A DNA stretch of 64,000 nucleotides from Thermoplasmatales archaeon I-plasma (GTDB taxonomy: Archaea > Thermoplasmatota > Thermoplasmata > Thermoplasmatales > GCA-001856825). The notes below the pieces were generated by a model. The model saw nothing but the letters and a program-made list of their open reading frames with translations. It had not been told where the DNA came from and made no database searches. Below, piece after piece: positions 1-7,062 of this stretch (within the stretch, counting starts at the first letter, position 1; every line of letters begins with the position of its first letter). The stretch spans positions 27,796-91,795 of the forward strand of contig ATMD01000003.1 of the NCBI GenBank assembly GCA_001856825.1. Direction: 5' to 3'. The position numbers were made by a program, and so were the translations under genes.

Positions 1-138
1 ACTTTCGTTACGGGAGGGTCGGGGAGAGATCACAGGGGTTTGAAAAAGAAAGCAGCCATTGAAGCCATTGAATCGAGGTCCGCTGTCACGCCAGCCATGA
101 AGAGAAAGAGAGGAAGGCCAAGAAAGAATGCCGACTGA
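1..138 (+). CDS. C-terminal end of an AT-hook protein (5' end outside window)
   Basis: An open frame runs from the first base to a TGA at 136-138, giving the last 45 residues of a protein that begins before the window. The tail is very basic and ends in KRKRGRPRKNAD. The RGRPRK core is a classical AT-hook, a motif that binds the minor groove of AT-rich DNA. The lysine- and arginine-rich composition of the whole visible part agrees with a nucleic-acid-binding tail. Its stop overlaps the start of the next gene (ATG at 128) by 11 nt, so it is translated as part of the element operon. The main domain of the protein cannot be seen. Confidence 0.6.
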   Translation, partial: TFVTGGSGRDHRGLKKKAAIEAIESRSAVTPAMKRKRGRPRKNAD

Positions 139-379
139 GTCGGATCAGGGATGGAAAGGACCTGCTGTCATGGGTGCGGGCTCAGGAAAGGTTTCAATTG
201 CAGTTGCTGCTGCCATCGAGGCACTGGAATCCGGCGTGGATATCCGAATAGTGGACAGGACCGGAGACGTTTCACACGGGTTGCTGAAAAGATACCTCCT
301 GAAACATGGTGGGGTGGTCGTCTCTCTGAGCAGCGGAAAAATTATTGTGGAATCAATCAAAAGAAGAGAAAAGGACTGA
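128..379 (+). CDS. small hypothetical protein of the element operon
   Basis: An 83-residue protein that starts inside the end of the AT-hook gene. It is rich in Gly, Ala, Val and Ile in the middle (around residues 15-35) and ends in a basic stretch (SIKRREKD). A GAGSGK run near residues 16-21 superficially resembles a P-loop, but the protein is far too short for a NTPase and has no Walker B motif. I do not recognise the family. A rival frame at 151-399 is cysteine- and arginine-rich and looks like a shadow. The 136-nt gap that follows is the largest within the operon and may hold an internal promoter. Confidence 0.5.
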   Translation: MPTESDQGWKGPAVMGAGSGKVSIAVAAAIEALESGVDIRIVDRTGDVSHGLLKRYLLKHGGVVVSLSSGKIIVESIKRREKD

Positions 380-412
380 AGAAAGATGGCATTGGTTAGG
401 GCGCTCTTGGCG

Positions 413-428
413 AAGTATTATATCTTTA
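413..428 (+). promoter_or_regulatory. possible internal promoter (TATA-like)
   Basis: The gap between 379 and 516 is the only sizeable one in the left operon. It contains a TATA-like run (TATTATATC around 416-424) and a second AT-rich stretch near 436-455. The gene at 516 also has a good ribosome binding site (GGTGATC just before the ATG), so a short 5' leader from a promoter here is plausible. No operator palindrome was seen. Confidence 0.3.
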
Positions 429-515
429 TGCCATATAGATTATTATGGTGAATTTATTTCTCGCTCACGCTGCTGAAAACATTCATGAGGTCCGTACGGT
501 CGGTAAAGGTGATCC

Positions 516-1073
516 ATGATGCTCTTCACCCCAGAGAATGCGGAGAAGGTGAAACAGGGGACTAAGACCGAAACAAGGCGTGACTGGAAGTCCCAGCACG
601 TCTACGCCGGCAGGGTGTACCCCGTCCGCCTCTCGAGGAAAGACCCCGTTCCCCCCGATGCCACCTACATTAGCATCGTGACGGTCTATATGGAAAGGCT
701 AGGGCTTATAACTGACAAGGCAGCTGTACGGGAAGGTCTTGCTACTAGGGAAGAGTTTTTTGCCATCTGGAAGGAATTACATGGGACGGTCGACATGGAT
801 AAGGAAATCTATGTCGTGAGGTTTCGCATCGCAACTCCTCTGGAGATATTCAAGCATCAGTTCAGTCAAATACTTTACAGGAAGAAACCCTTGGGTAAGG
901 AAAAGGCCGTGGCCGTGACGCTCCCTGATGGTAGAGTCTGCGTTTCAGACTCCTATGAGATTCTTCGGAGTCAGCAGGAAAGCTCCGGGCCTTGGGTTCG
1001 TTTGATGAATAAAGGGAATGTCGCTGAAACGATCAGTGTCAAAAATCGAATCAGCGTTGCAGAGGTGAACTAG
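516..1073 (+). CDS. ASCH-domain (PUA-like) protein
   Basis: A 185-residue protein whose first about 110 residues fit the ASCH domain: an early KQGTKTETRR stretch (residues about 13-22), a GRVYPVR strand, a hydrophobic YISIVTVYMERLGLIT segment, then EGLATREEFFAIWKELHG and a closing YVVRF strand. ASCH domains are PUA-like beta barrels that bind RNA or modified nucleotides, and some have amidohydrolase or nuclease activity. The C-terminal about 75 residues are an extra domain that I do not recognise. An SD-like GGTGATC lies just before the ATG. It is the first gene after the only sizeable gap in the operon, directly before an orphan gene and an RNA ligase. Substrate is unknown. Confidence 0.8.
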   Translation: MMLFTPENAEKVKQGTKTETRRDWKSQHVYAGRVYPVRLSRKDPVPPDATYISIVTVYMERLGLITDKAAVREGLATREEFFAIWKELHGTVDMDKEIYVVRFRIATPLEIFKHQFSQILYRKKPLGKEKAVAVTLPDGRVCVSDSYEILRSQQESSGPWVRLMNKGNVAETISVKNRISVAEVN

Positions 1074-1074
1074 G

Positions 1075-1488
1075 ATGGAAAAAGCCGAAGGTTGCTTCTA
1101 TGTTGAATATCTCGCTGCCAGAGAGGGTCTTGATCTGGCTGAATACTTTGCGGGAATTGTCAGGACTAAGGGGAATTGGAAGAAATTTGATAAAAGCGGT
1201 CTCACTGTTGTCTATGATAAGGAACATCCATTGCTGACCATCACGATCGATGGCTCAAAGGACACGTTCAAAACTGGCGATGTCCTGGAATGGTTGACCG
1301 AAAGTGACATCTCAAACATGCACAATGTTGCGTCCTTCACAAAATCTCTCCTGAGGATAGTCCCATCGGGTGGAAAGAATCTCTCAATAGAATTCATATG
1401 GACGGATACGGACAAGATGATAAAGGCAATAGACGACGCTTTTTCCAAAATGGTTGGTTTCGGACTTGATGTCTTTGGGTGGGGATGA
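1075..1488 (+). CDS. hypothetical protein between ASCH and RNA ligase genes
   Basis: A 137-residue soluble protein starting 1 nt after the ASCH stop, with an upstream GGTGA ribosome binding site inside the end of that gene. It alternates beta-like segments (SGLTVVYD, PLLTITIDG, NLSIEFIWT) with two helical segments, and ends in a Gly/Phe/Trp-rich tail. No catalytic motif is visible and I do not recognise the family. Tight coupling on both sides suggests that it works with the ASCH protein or the ligase, but this is inference from position only. Confidence 0.6.
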   Translation: MEKAEGCFYVEYLAAREGLDLAEYFAGIVRTKGNWKKFDKSGLTVVYDKEHPLLTITIDGSKDTFKTGDVLEWLTESDISNMHNVASFTKSLLRIVPSGGKNLSIEFIWTDTDKMIKAIDDAFSKMVGFGLDVFGWG

Positions 1489-1492
1489 AGGA

Positions 1493-2122
1493 ATGAGGGT
1501 GCTAAAAATAGAGGACATGCCGAAGCTGGAAAGTCCATTCGTCAGGAAGATGATAAACGGAAAGTTCTTGGTGACGTCGGAGGTAGCTCCCGGATACGAA
1601 TGGGTCTTTGCAGACCCTGCTACGATTGCAACAGAGAAGCTCGACGGTACCGATGTATCCATAGTCATAGAAGACGGCACCGTCACCTCCATTTGGAACA
1701 GGACGTATCGGATTCCCTTCATCAACAAGGAAAGAAGGTTCATCATTGATGCGGTTCTCGAATCCTATGACCGTGGTTACTGCATGCTGCCCGATGGCCA
1801 ATGGTTCGGGGAGGTCATTGGGAAGGACGTGCAGGGAAATCCCTACGGCATTGATTATACAATGTGGTTGCCGTTTAACACCTACGTTAGGGATAAGCTC
1901 AGTTACAATAGTTGGGGGAAGTACCCCAAGACTTACGAATCCATCCGCAGCTGGTTCCAGGATGGGCCGATATCTCTCTTTATGCTACAACACGGGATCA
2001 AGGATAAACTGGCGGAAGGTATAGTTTTCCATAATCCAAGGACGGAACAGATGGCGAAATTGAGAAGGGACATGTTCGATTTTTATGCCGGTAGCAGACA
2101 CAAGGAGGAAACCAAAAAATGA
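1493..2122 (+). CDS. RNA-ligase-family nucleotidyltransferase (minimal)
   Basis: A 209-residue protein with the full set of covalent nucleotidyltransferase motifs: motif I EKLDGT with the predicted AMP-accepting Lys49, motif Ia WNRT, motif IIIa around WFGEVIG, motif IV AEGIVF and motif V KLRRD. This is the order found in RNA ligases of the Rnl2-like group (PF09414 type). It appears to consist of the catalytic domain alone, without a C-terminal OB fold or other specificity domain. The ATG at 1493 follows the previous stop by 4 nt and has a GGTGGGG ribosome site; an upstream in-frame codon at 1454 is less likely. Expected role is joining or repairing nicked RNA. It overlaps the next gene by 4 nt. 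Confidence 0.85.
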   Translation: MRVLKIEDMPKLESPFVRKMINGKFLVTSEVAPGYEWVFADPATIATEKLDGTDVSIVIEDGTVTSIWNRTYRIPFINKERRFIIDAVLESYDRGYCMLPDGQWFGEVIGKDVQGNPYGIDYTMWLPFNTYVRDKLSYNSWGKYPKTYESIRSWFQDGPISLFMLQHGIKDKLAEGIVFHNPRTEQMAKLRRDMFDFYAGSRHKEETKK

Positions 2123-2397
2123 AGCAGGAAAGTACTGCTCAGATAGAACGCACCGAAATATTCTACGTCCCGCGATGCGGTGTCTGCGATAATGATGTCA
2201 GGCATTGCGATTATTGTAAAGGGACCAGAGCTTTTCATGAAAATCCGAACAGTCAGACTTCGGAAGAGATAATTTGTGTGCATACGAAAAGAAATTATAT
2301 TGGCCGTTTAGACAGGACAAGGCATTTCTGTAGTGAGGAGTGCATGGAAGCATACTTCAAGGAATATCCTGAGTTGAAGGGGCGGTTGGGAAAATGA
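2119..2397 (+). CDS. small zinc-finger protein
   Basis: A 92-residue protein with cysteine pairs CGVC and CDYC near the N-terminus and a second cluster HFCSEEC near the C-terminus. The FCSEEC signature followed by an aromatic helix (MEAYFKEYPELKG) resembles treble-clef or TRASH/MYM-like knuckles, so one or two bound zinc ions are likely. It starts with an ATG that overlaps the RNA ligase stop, with a GGAGG site about 13 nt upstream. Its coupling to the ligase suggests an accessory nucleic-acid- or protein-binding role, which is inference. Confidence 0.65.
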   Translation: MKQESTAQIERTEIFYVPRCGVCDNDVRHCDYCKGTRAFHENPNSQTSEEIICVHTKRNYIGRLDRTRHFCSEECMEAYFKEYPELKGRLGK

Positions 2398-2837
2398 GTT
2401 CCTTCATGCTGTTCCCCAGCATGTTTATCGAAGCCAGGAGGACCAGCGGGAAAGTGACTGTTTCCACCCCCGGCGGACCCGTCTACCGGGCCGACTCTTT
2501 TAGGAGGATAACGGACATCTGCACAGGGTACCCAGGGAGCTGGGTGGAGCTGTATAGCGGGAAAAAATTCATCGGCCAGGTGAACCTGCGCTGGGACCTT
2601 ACGGTCTCCCCTGCGGGCAAGAGGCAAAAGGCACCCCGGAGGTCTAGGGAGGAGATAGAGAAGCTCCTCCTGGAGAGGTCTTTTGAGGACGCGTTCTACG
2701 ACCCGCTGGTTATCACCGAAGAGGAAACCTCGTCCTTCGGTCAGGATCTTGCAAAAGCGGGAGAAGACATCACCGGGGTTGATGCAAGTGACAACCTCCG
2801 CTTCTACAGGAACGTCCCATTGAGGGTGGTGAAGTAG
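2394..2837 (+). CDS. hypothetical protein of the element operon
   Basis: A 147-residue protein that overlaps the preceding zinc-finger gene by 4 nt. The N-terminal half is predicted beta-rich (SGKVTVSTPGG, SWVELYSGKKFIGQVNL), followed by a basic linker (AGKRQKAPRRSREE) and a helical, acidic C-terminal half. I do not recognise the family and see no catalytic motif. GC-rich codon use matches the other left-operon genes and differs from the AT-richer core genes to the right. Confidence 0.55.
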   Translation: MSSFMLFPSMFIEARRTSGKVTVSTPGGPVYRADSFRRITDICTGYPGSWVELYSGKKFIGQVNLRWDLTVSPAGKRQKAPRRSREEIEKLLLERSFEDAFYDPLVITEEETSSFGQDLAKAGEDITGVDASDNLRFYRNVPLRVVK

Positions 2838-2838
2838 G

Positions 2839-3390
2839 GTGACCGGCACCAGTGGTTTTCACCACAATGCGTCCGAGAAGCGCACTAGGAGCGTCAAGGA
2901 ATTCGGTTCGCCCTGCCATCACGCCGATAGAGACGTACATGAAAAAGGTCTGCAGGAAACCGTAATGGGAGGTAACCTTGAAAAAATGACATGCGACGAC
3001 TACCATGGCAGAAACAAATTACTATGCATCCTGATGTCGATGGAGTTCTCGGACAAGGAAATCGACGAATGGATGAAGATGTATGATGACGCTCATGCAA
3101 AGACTGTACAGGCTTCTGAAAGATATGCGAAGGCGCATGGTTTGTCTCTACAGGCTTACCAGAGGCAGAGATCCGCAAGGCACTACAAAAAACTGCACCC
3201 GAATTATGTGCCAGGATTATATAATGGCAAAAAACCATGGACTCGTCTGATTCAGGGGAAATCTTATTGTGTTTCCTGTGGACGTCTCGTTCAGTATAAG
3301 CCGATTAATTGCTCTGCTGAACAACATCACGTATATTATGAAAAAATATTAAAAAAATGCAATGAGAGAAATCGGAGGAGAAAAAAATGA
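2839..3390 (+). CDS. hypothetical protein with C-terminal zinc-binding motif; start uncertain
   Basis: The frame opens at a GTG (2839) one base after the previous stop, with GGTGGTG a few bases upstream, and would give 183 residues. Later starts at ATG 2965 or ATG 2986 (GGAGGT at 2968-2973) are also possible; the first 40 residues look poorly protein-like. The clear part is a helical region (residues about 60-120) and a C-terminal CVSC pair with a later Cys and a His-His-rich stretch, then a lysine/arginine tail. The Cys/His arrangement suggests a zinc knuckle, perhaps HNH-like, but I cannot place it in a nuclease family. It overlaps the next gene by 4 nt. Confidence 0.5.
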   Translation: MTGTSGFHHNASEKRTRSVKEFGSPCHHADRDVHEKGLQETVMGGNLEKMTCDDYHGRNKLLCILMSMEFSDKEIDEWMKMYDDAHAKTVQASERYAKAHGLSLQAYQRQRSARHYKKLHPNYVPGLYNGKKPWTRLIQGKSYCVSCGRLVQYKPINCSAEQHHVYYEKILKKCNERNRRRKK

Positions 3391-3884
3391 ATGTCCACCG
3401 TTTCGACGAATTTGTCGCTGACCTTTTCCTTGAATACGTTGGAAAGACGGGTGACCAGGACGGTGCCGACAAGAAAACCAATGATTTCGGTTTTCAAATC
3501 CACACGTACATCAATTCGCCTCTCTGTTACGAGGGGTTTCTGGACGACATGGACGGCGTGAAGCCGTTTGCATTTTACAATCTTTTTACTGTCCTCGAAA
3601 AGATGGTTGATCATCATCCCCCACGAATTCTCAGCGGGATGAAAGTGCTCCTGAATCTGCTGCCCGACACCACATTGGACGAAAACCCGAAAGATATCAT
3701 CAGGGTGGTTAACATGATTTCATGGTTTATAAATCGGTATCAGGACATCCCGGTAGACTGGTATTGCCAGAAATTCAAGGAGATCGCGTCCAAGTGCAAA
3801 GATGATGAAAAGTCCATCTTTTGTGCCATCAGCCCCAGAATAGACGAAACTGCCGTTGGGAAGATGCGGGGTGAGATATATTGA
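3387..3884 (+). CDS. hypothetical helical protein
   Basis: A 165-residue, mostly helical, mildly acidic protein without recognisable motifs. It has a good SD site (GGAGG about 8 nt before the ATG) and overlaps both neighbours by 4 nt, so it is translationally coupled to the zinc-motif protein before it and the methyltransferase after it. I do not recognise the family. Confidence 0.55.
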   Translation: MNVHRFDEFVADLFLEYVGKTGDQDGADKKTNDFGFQIHTYINSPLCYEGFLDDMDGVKPFAFYNLFTVLEKMVDHHPPRILSGMKVLLNLLPDTTLDENPKDIIRVVNMISWFINRYQDIPVDWYCQKFKEIASKCKDDEKSIFCAISPRIDETAVGKMRGEIY

Positions 3885-4774
3885 CCGATAAATCCGGCCA
3901 GCTTGAGCCAGGTACGGGGCAGGAATCACTCCTCCCCCCATCTGCCGCTCCTCCCATGTCTCCCAAGTCCTCTAAACTCCCCAAGCTCGCTCCCTTCTCA
4001 GACATTGACCTTTCCCGCTGGAAGGACTACTCCGATGTCTGGACGGATTCCCTCTGGGTCATCGACAGGAGGGATACCTCCGGTGCCCACATAAACTCCT
4101 ACCATGGCAACTTCATCCCCCAGATCCCGCATCAGCTGATGATGCGCTACACGAAGAAAGGGGACTGGGTCCTTGACCCGTTCCTCGGCAGCGGCACCAC
4201 CCTTATAGAATGCATCAGGATGGGCAGGAACGGTATAGGTGTGGAGCTTAACGAGTCGGTGGCTGATAAGTCTAAATCCATCATCGCCTCGGAACCCAAC
4301 TCCTTCGGCGTCACCACCGTGACGTCAGTGGGCGATTCATCCACGCTTCCATTCCGCGACCTGTTAGACAGCATCAATGTGAAGAGCGTGCAGCTCGCCG
4401 TACTTCATCCTCCATACCATGGCATAATAAAGTTCTCCGACAACCCCGCGGACCTTTCCAATGCAGGCACGGTGGACGACTTCCTTTTGCAGCTGTCCAG
4501 AGTGGTCAGCAATACCATGCAGGTTCTCGATGAGGGAAGGTACATGGCATTGGTGATAGGGGACAAGTACGAGAAAGGGAAGTGGATTCCTCTGGGCTTT
4601 TATGCCATGCAAAAGGTTATGGACGCAGGCATGGAGCTGAAGAGCATAGTTGTCAAGAATTATGGAGAAACGAGGGGTAAGTCGCATCAGCAGTCGCTCT
4701 GGCGTTACAGGGCACTGCAGGGCGGGTATTACCTCTTCAAGCATGAGTATGTTTTCATATTCAGGAAGGCCTAA
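3881..4774 (+). CDS. DNA amino-methyltransferase (N4-cytosine/N6-adenine type)
   Basis: A 297-residue SAM-dependent methyltransferase. Around residues 74-90 is the HGNFIPQIPHQLM segment typical of motif X, then motif I DPFLGSGTT (99-107) for SAM binding, and the catalytic motif IV as HPPY (176-179), a variant of (D/S)PPY. The C-terminal strand-rich part ends with the usual EYVFIFRK. The start is TTG at 3881, overlapping the previous stop, with GGGGTGAG upstream. A proline/serine-rich leader of about 35 residues precedes the domain. No restriction endonuclease was recognised next to it, so it may be solitary and may modify element or host DNA. Base specificity cannot be read from the motifs. 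Confidence 0.85.
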   Translation: MTDKSGQLEPGTGQESLLPPSAAPPMSPKSSKLPKLAPFSDIDLSRWKDYSDVWTDSLWVIDRRDTSGAHINSYHGNFIPQIPHQLMMRYTKKGDWVLDPFLGSGTTLIECIRMGRNGIGVELNESVADKSKSIIASEPNSFGVTTVTSVGDSSTLPFRDLLDSINVKSVQLAVLHPPYHGIIKFSDNPADLSNAGTVDDFLLQLSRVVSNTMQVLDEGRYMALVIGDKYEKGKWIPLGFYAMQKVMDAGMELKSIVVKNYGETRGKSHQQSLWRYRALQGGYYLFKHEYVFIFRKA

Positions 4775-4776
4775 CG

Positions 4777-5145
4777 ATGAGGATACTTATATGCGGCAGC
4801 AGGTACGACATAGACGAAGACAAGGTGAGGCAGATAATAGAAGATATAGTGCATAACAACCCTGATGAAGAATATATGCACGGTGGAGCGGTGGGAGTGG
4901 ATTCCATGGCAGACAGCATCCTGAAATCTCACGGTATAACCCCTGAGGTGGTCAAGCCGGATTATGAGCTTCACGGGAACTACGCACCGTTGGAAAGAGA
5001 TAACCGGATGGTTGACGTTGCAGATGAAATACACGTTCTCTGGAACGGCAGGAGCAGAGGCAGTCAGTATGTGATGAGATACGCAAAAGCTCACGGCAAG
5101 GCCACGCACATGAGAGTATATGACGTTAGCAGGAAGGTGGAGTGA
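4777..5145 (+). CDS. SLOG-family protein (cpYpsA-related, DUF2493-like)
   Basis: A 122-residue Rossmann-like protein. The features of the SLOG superfamily are visible: GSRYD near the N-terminus, HGGAVGVDSMAD (residues about 35-46), a PDYELHG segment with a later ERDNRMV, and WNGRSRGSQYVM. SLOG proteins bind nucleotides or nucleotide-derived ligands, and relatives act as nucleosidases or as sensors in conflict systems. It lies 2 nt after the methyltransferase stop and abuts the glycosylase-like gene (stop TGA then ATG). The three genes probably act together; no effector domain is fused to it. Confidence 0.8.
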   Translation: MRILICGSRYDIDEDKVRQIIEDIVHNNPDEEYMHGGAVGVDSMADSILKSHGITPEVVKPDYELHGNYAPLERDNRMVDVADEIHVLWNGRSRGSQYVMRYAKAHGKATHMRVYDVSRKVE

Positions 5146-5733
5146 ATGACGGGCGCAAAGAGCTTGGCCGGCCCGTTTGACCTGCTTCATAAGGCGTACG
5201 AATATTCCAGCTCCACGCACCCTGATGAACTGGAATGGGCACGTAAATTGTCGGGTGTTGTCCCAACCCCTGACTTATTCCTGGGCGAGTACATCTGGGT
5301 TGTGCTGGCCAGCGGATTCTCGGCGAAGGCCGCCCGTTCCGTTGAACGGAAGCTGTACGGCGGCGATGGCAAACTCCATCCGGACGCTGTAAAAAACAGG
5401 GGCAAGAGGAATGCAGTCGAAATGGCATCGAGGGAATACATACAATGGTTCAATGCGTTCAACAGCAAGTCTTCCGATGCAGAGAAGCTGGATTATTTGG
5501 AGACGCTCCCGTACATTGGTCCCGTCACGAAATATCACCTCGGAAAGAACCTTGGGATGGATGTTGCAAAACCTGACAGGCACCTCCAGAGGCTGGCTGA
5601 CAGGTGGGGGTTCCGGGACGTCCAGCAGATGTGCAGGGTGATATCACTCGGTAGTGGTTATTCTATAGCAGTGGTTGACCAGGTCTTGTGGAGATTCTGT
5701 GCAGACCGGCCTGCTGAGGTTTGGAGTGAGTGA
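5146..5733 (+). CDS. HhH-GPD DNA glycosylase-like protein
   Basis: A 195-residue protein with a helix-hairpin-helix LPYIGPVTKYHL (residues 121-132) followed by KPDRHLQRL (142-150), whose Asp144 takes the place of the catalytic aspartate of HhH-GPD glycosylases. There is no C-terminal four-cysteine cluster as in endonuclease III. The conventional lysine position of bifunctional glycosylases is not obvious, so a monofunctional activity or a binding-only role is possible. The start directly follows the SLOG stop. With a methyltransferase and a SLOG protein upstream, recognition of modified bases is a reasonable guess. Confidence 0.75.
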   Translation: MTGAKSLAGPFDLLHKAYEYSSSTHPDELEWARKLSGVVPTPDLFLGEYIWVVLASGFSAKAARSVERKLYGGDGKLHPDAVKNRGKRNAVEMASREYIQWFNAFNSKSSDAEKLDYLETLPYIGPVTKYHLGKNLGMDVAKPDRHLQRLADRWGFRDVQQMCRVISLGSGYSIAVVDQVLWRFCADRPAEVWSE

Positions 5734-5736
5734 TAC

Positions 5737-6378
5737 ATGGCGGTTTACGCAATCTGGAAGTCCCGTTGCTGGAAGTGTGAAAAAAATATTAAGGTAGCCG
5801 TCCACTACGGCAGGGTTAATGGCATCGCATTCCTCTGGCAGGAATCGGTCCCGGAGACCACGATAGCACGCCTGGACGGTCTGGGGGTGAAAATGGAAAA
5901 ACGTAAGGTGGGGCAGTCCGGTCGTGCCTGCATCCTGAACATCTGTCCTTATTGCAAATCGACCCAGAGCGATTCTCCCCTCGAGAAGGAGTTGAAAGCT
6001 CTTCTGAAGACAGATGAGAGCATGGTCAGGTTCGTGGACATCGACATCGGATCCATATCCCCCGCCCCTTCCCCGCCCATGGCTGCCGGACGGACCGACG
6101 TGAAGCTGATTGACGGCGAGATACGGAAGCTGGTGGACATGGGGGTAGCGGTGGACGTTGAACGCTCGAGGGCCGCTGATGGGGTGGTGGACGTCATGGT
6201 TCTCAGGACGGACCGGCATTCCTTCGACGACCTTGCTGTCCTCATGACGGGTTTGGAGTACCATTACCTCAACATGAGTAAGATGGGATACCTGTTCAGG
6301 CGGTCTTTGAAGAGTGAACGGGAACACATCGTCTCGGAAAGCCTGCCGGACGTTCCGGAACACATTGCAGAAGAATGA
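5737..6378 (+). CDS. hypothetical protein with N-terminal zinc ribbon
   Basis: A 213-residue protein with CWKC near residue 11 and CPYC near residue 70, a spacing that suits a zinc ribbon enclosing a small beta domain. A proline-rich linker (residues about 107-116) leads to a C-terminal region with a VVDVMVLRTDRH strand. I do not recognise the family. Paired CxxC motifs and a TRP-like aromatic N-terminus suggest a nucleic-acid or protein binding role. It is the last gene of the plus-strand operon and converges on the minus-strand gene at 6398. Confidence 0.6.
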   Translation: MAVYAIWKSRCWKCEKNIKVAVHYGRVNGIAFLWQESVPETTIARLDGLGVKMEKRKVGQSGRACILNICPYCKSTQSDSPLEKELKALLKTDESMVRFVDIDIGSISPAPSPPMAAGRTDVKLIDGEIRKLVDMGVAVDVERSRAADGVVDVMVLRTDRHSFDDLAVLMTGLEYHYLNMSKMGYLFRRSLKSEREHIVSESLPDVPEHIAEE

Positions 6379-6397
6379 ACTCTGGGAGACCATTCAT

Positions 6398-6898
6398 CTA
6401 GCATGGTCCTTTTCCATGGACCCGGAGTTTCCGTTGTCTTCTCGACTCGCCGTCTATATATTTGCGCAGCCTATTCGTGCTTATGGAATCCCTGCCCCGG
6501 GATGAGGAAATGGGGTTTGCCTCCTTCCAGAGTTCCACTCCCGCCCTGAGGGCGGAGTTGCGGGCCTTTATGGGCATGCCGCTCACCAGACATTTCAGGA
6601 CCGTGAAAAAATCGTTTTGTGAGGCATCAAAAGGCAGCACCCTTCGTAGGAATCTTTTGATGACGGGGTCGAATTTTGAGGTCCGAATGACACGTACGAA
6701 GAACCCTTCCGGGTCATACACGGCGTTGTAAACCATTGCATTCTCCACTGTAATCGTCCGGGTCGTGCCCACTTCTTTCTTCTTTTCTATAAAATAGTGA
6801 ATGAATATCCGCTTCCGCTCGTTGATGCAGAGGTCCTTCCTCTGGTCTACTATAACTACGAGCCGATTGCTACACACTTTCCTCCGGAACGGTCCCAT
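6398..6898 (-). CDS. hypothetical basic protein
   Basis: A 166-residue, strongly basic protein without recognised motifs, transcribed toward the element operon. The N-terminal half alternates strands (NRLVVIVDQ, KRIFIHYFIEKK) and the rest is helical and rich in Arg/Lys. A TATA-like run (CTATATAAT on the minus strand, about 6909-6917) lies close upstream of the ATG; the spacing is short for a leaderless start, so the true start could be slightly downstream. A GC-rich inverted repeat at 6537-6557 is inside this frame. Coding is likely but not certain. Confidence 0.45.
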   Translation of the reverse strand: MGPFRRKVCSNRLVVIVDQRKDLCINERKRIFIHYFIEKKKEVGTTRTITVENAMVYNAVYDPEGFFVRVIRTSKFDPVIKRFLRRVLPFDASQNDFFTVLKCLVSGMPIKARNSALRAGVELWKEANPISSSRGRDSISTNRLRKYIDGESRRQRKLRVHGKGPC

Positions 6899-7062
6899 GT
6901 GTCAATCATATTATATAGTATCAACTAAAATTAATAGTTAATTGAATAATAGGAATGCACCTCTCTGCCTTAATCTTCCCTTTGTCGTGAAAATAACGGG
7001 TACGAAATGCCGATAGTTTTATATTGTAATAGCAATTGGTTTTAAATGTGTCTGTTCCTGCC

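Noticed and set aside
151..399. An 82-residue cysteine/arginine-rich frame overlapping the gene at 128-379.
   Set aside because: It is the +2 shadow of a better supported frame, has an unusual composition, and no ribosome binding site.
6537..6557. GC-rich inverted repeat (CTCCCGCCC with GGGCGGAG) resembling a terminator.
   Set aside because: It lies inside the minus-strand coding frame, is not followed by a T run, and is explained by the codons there.
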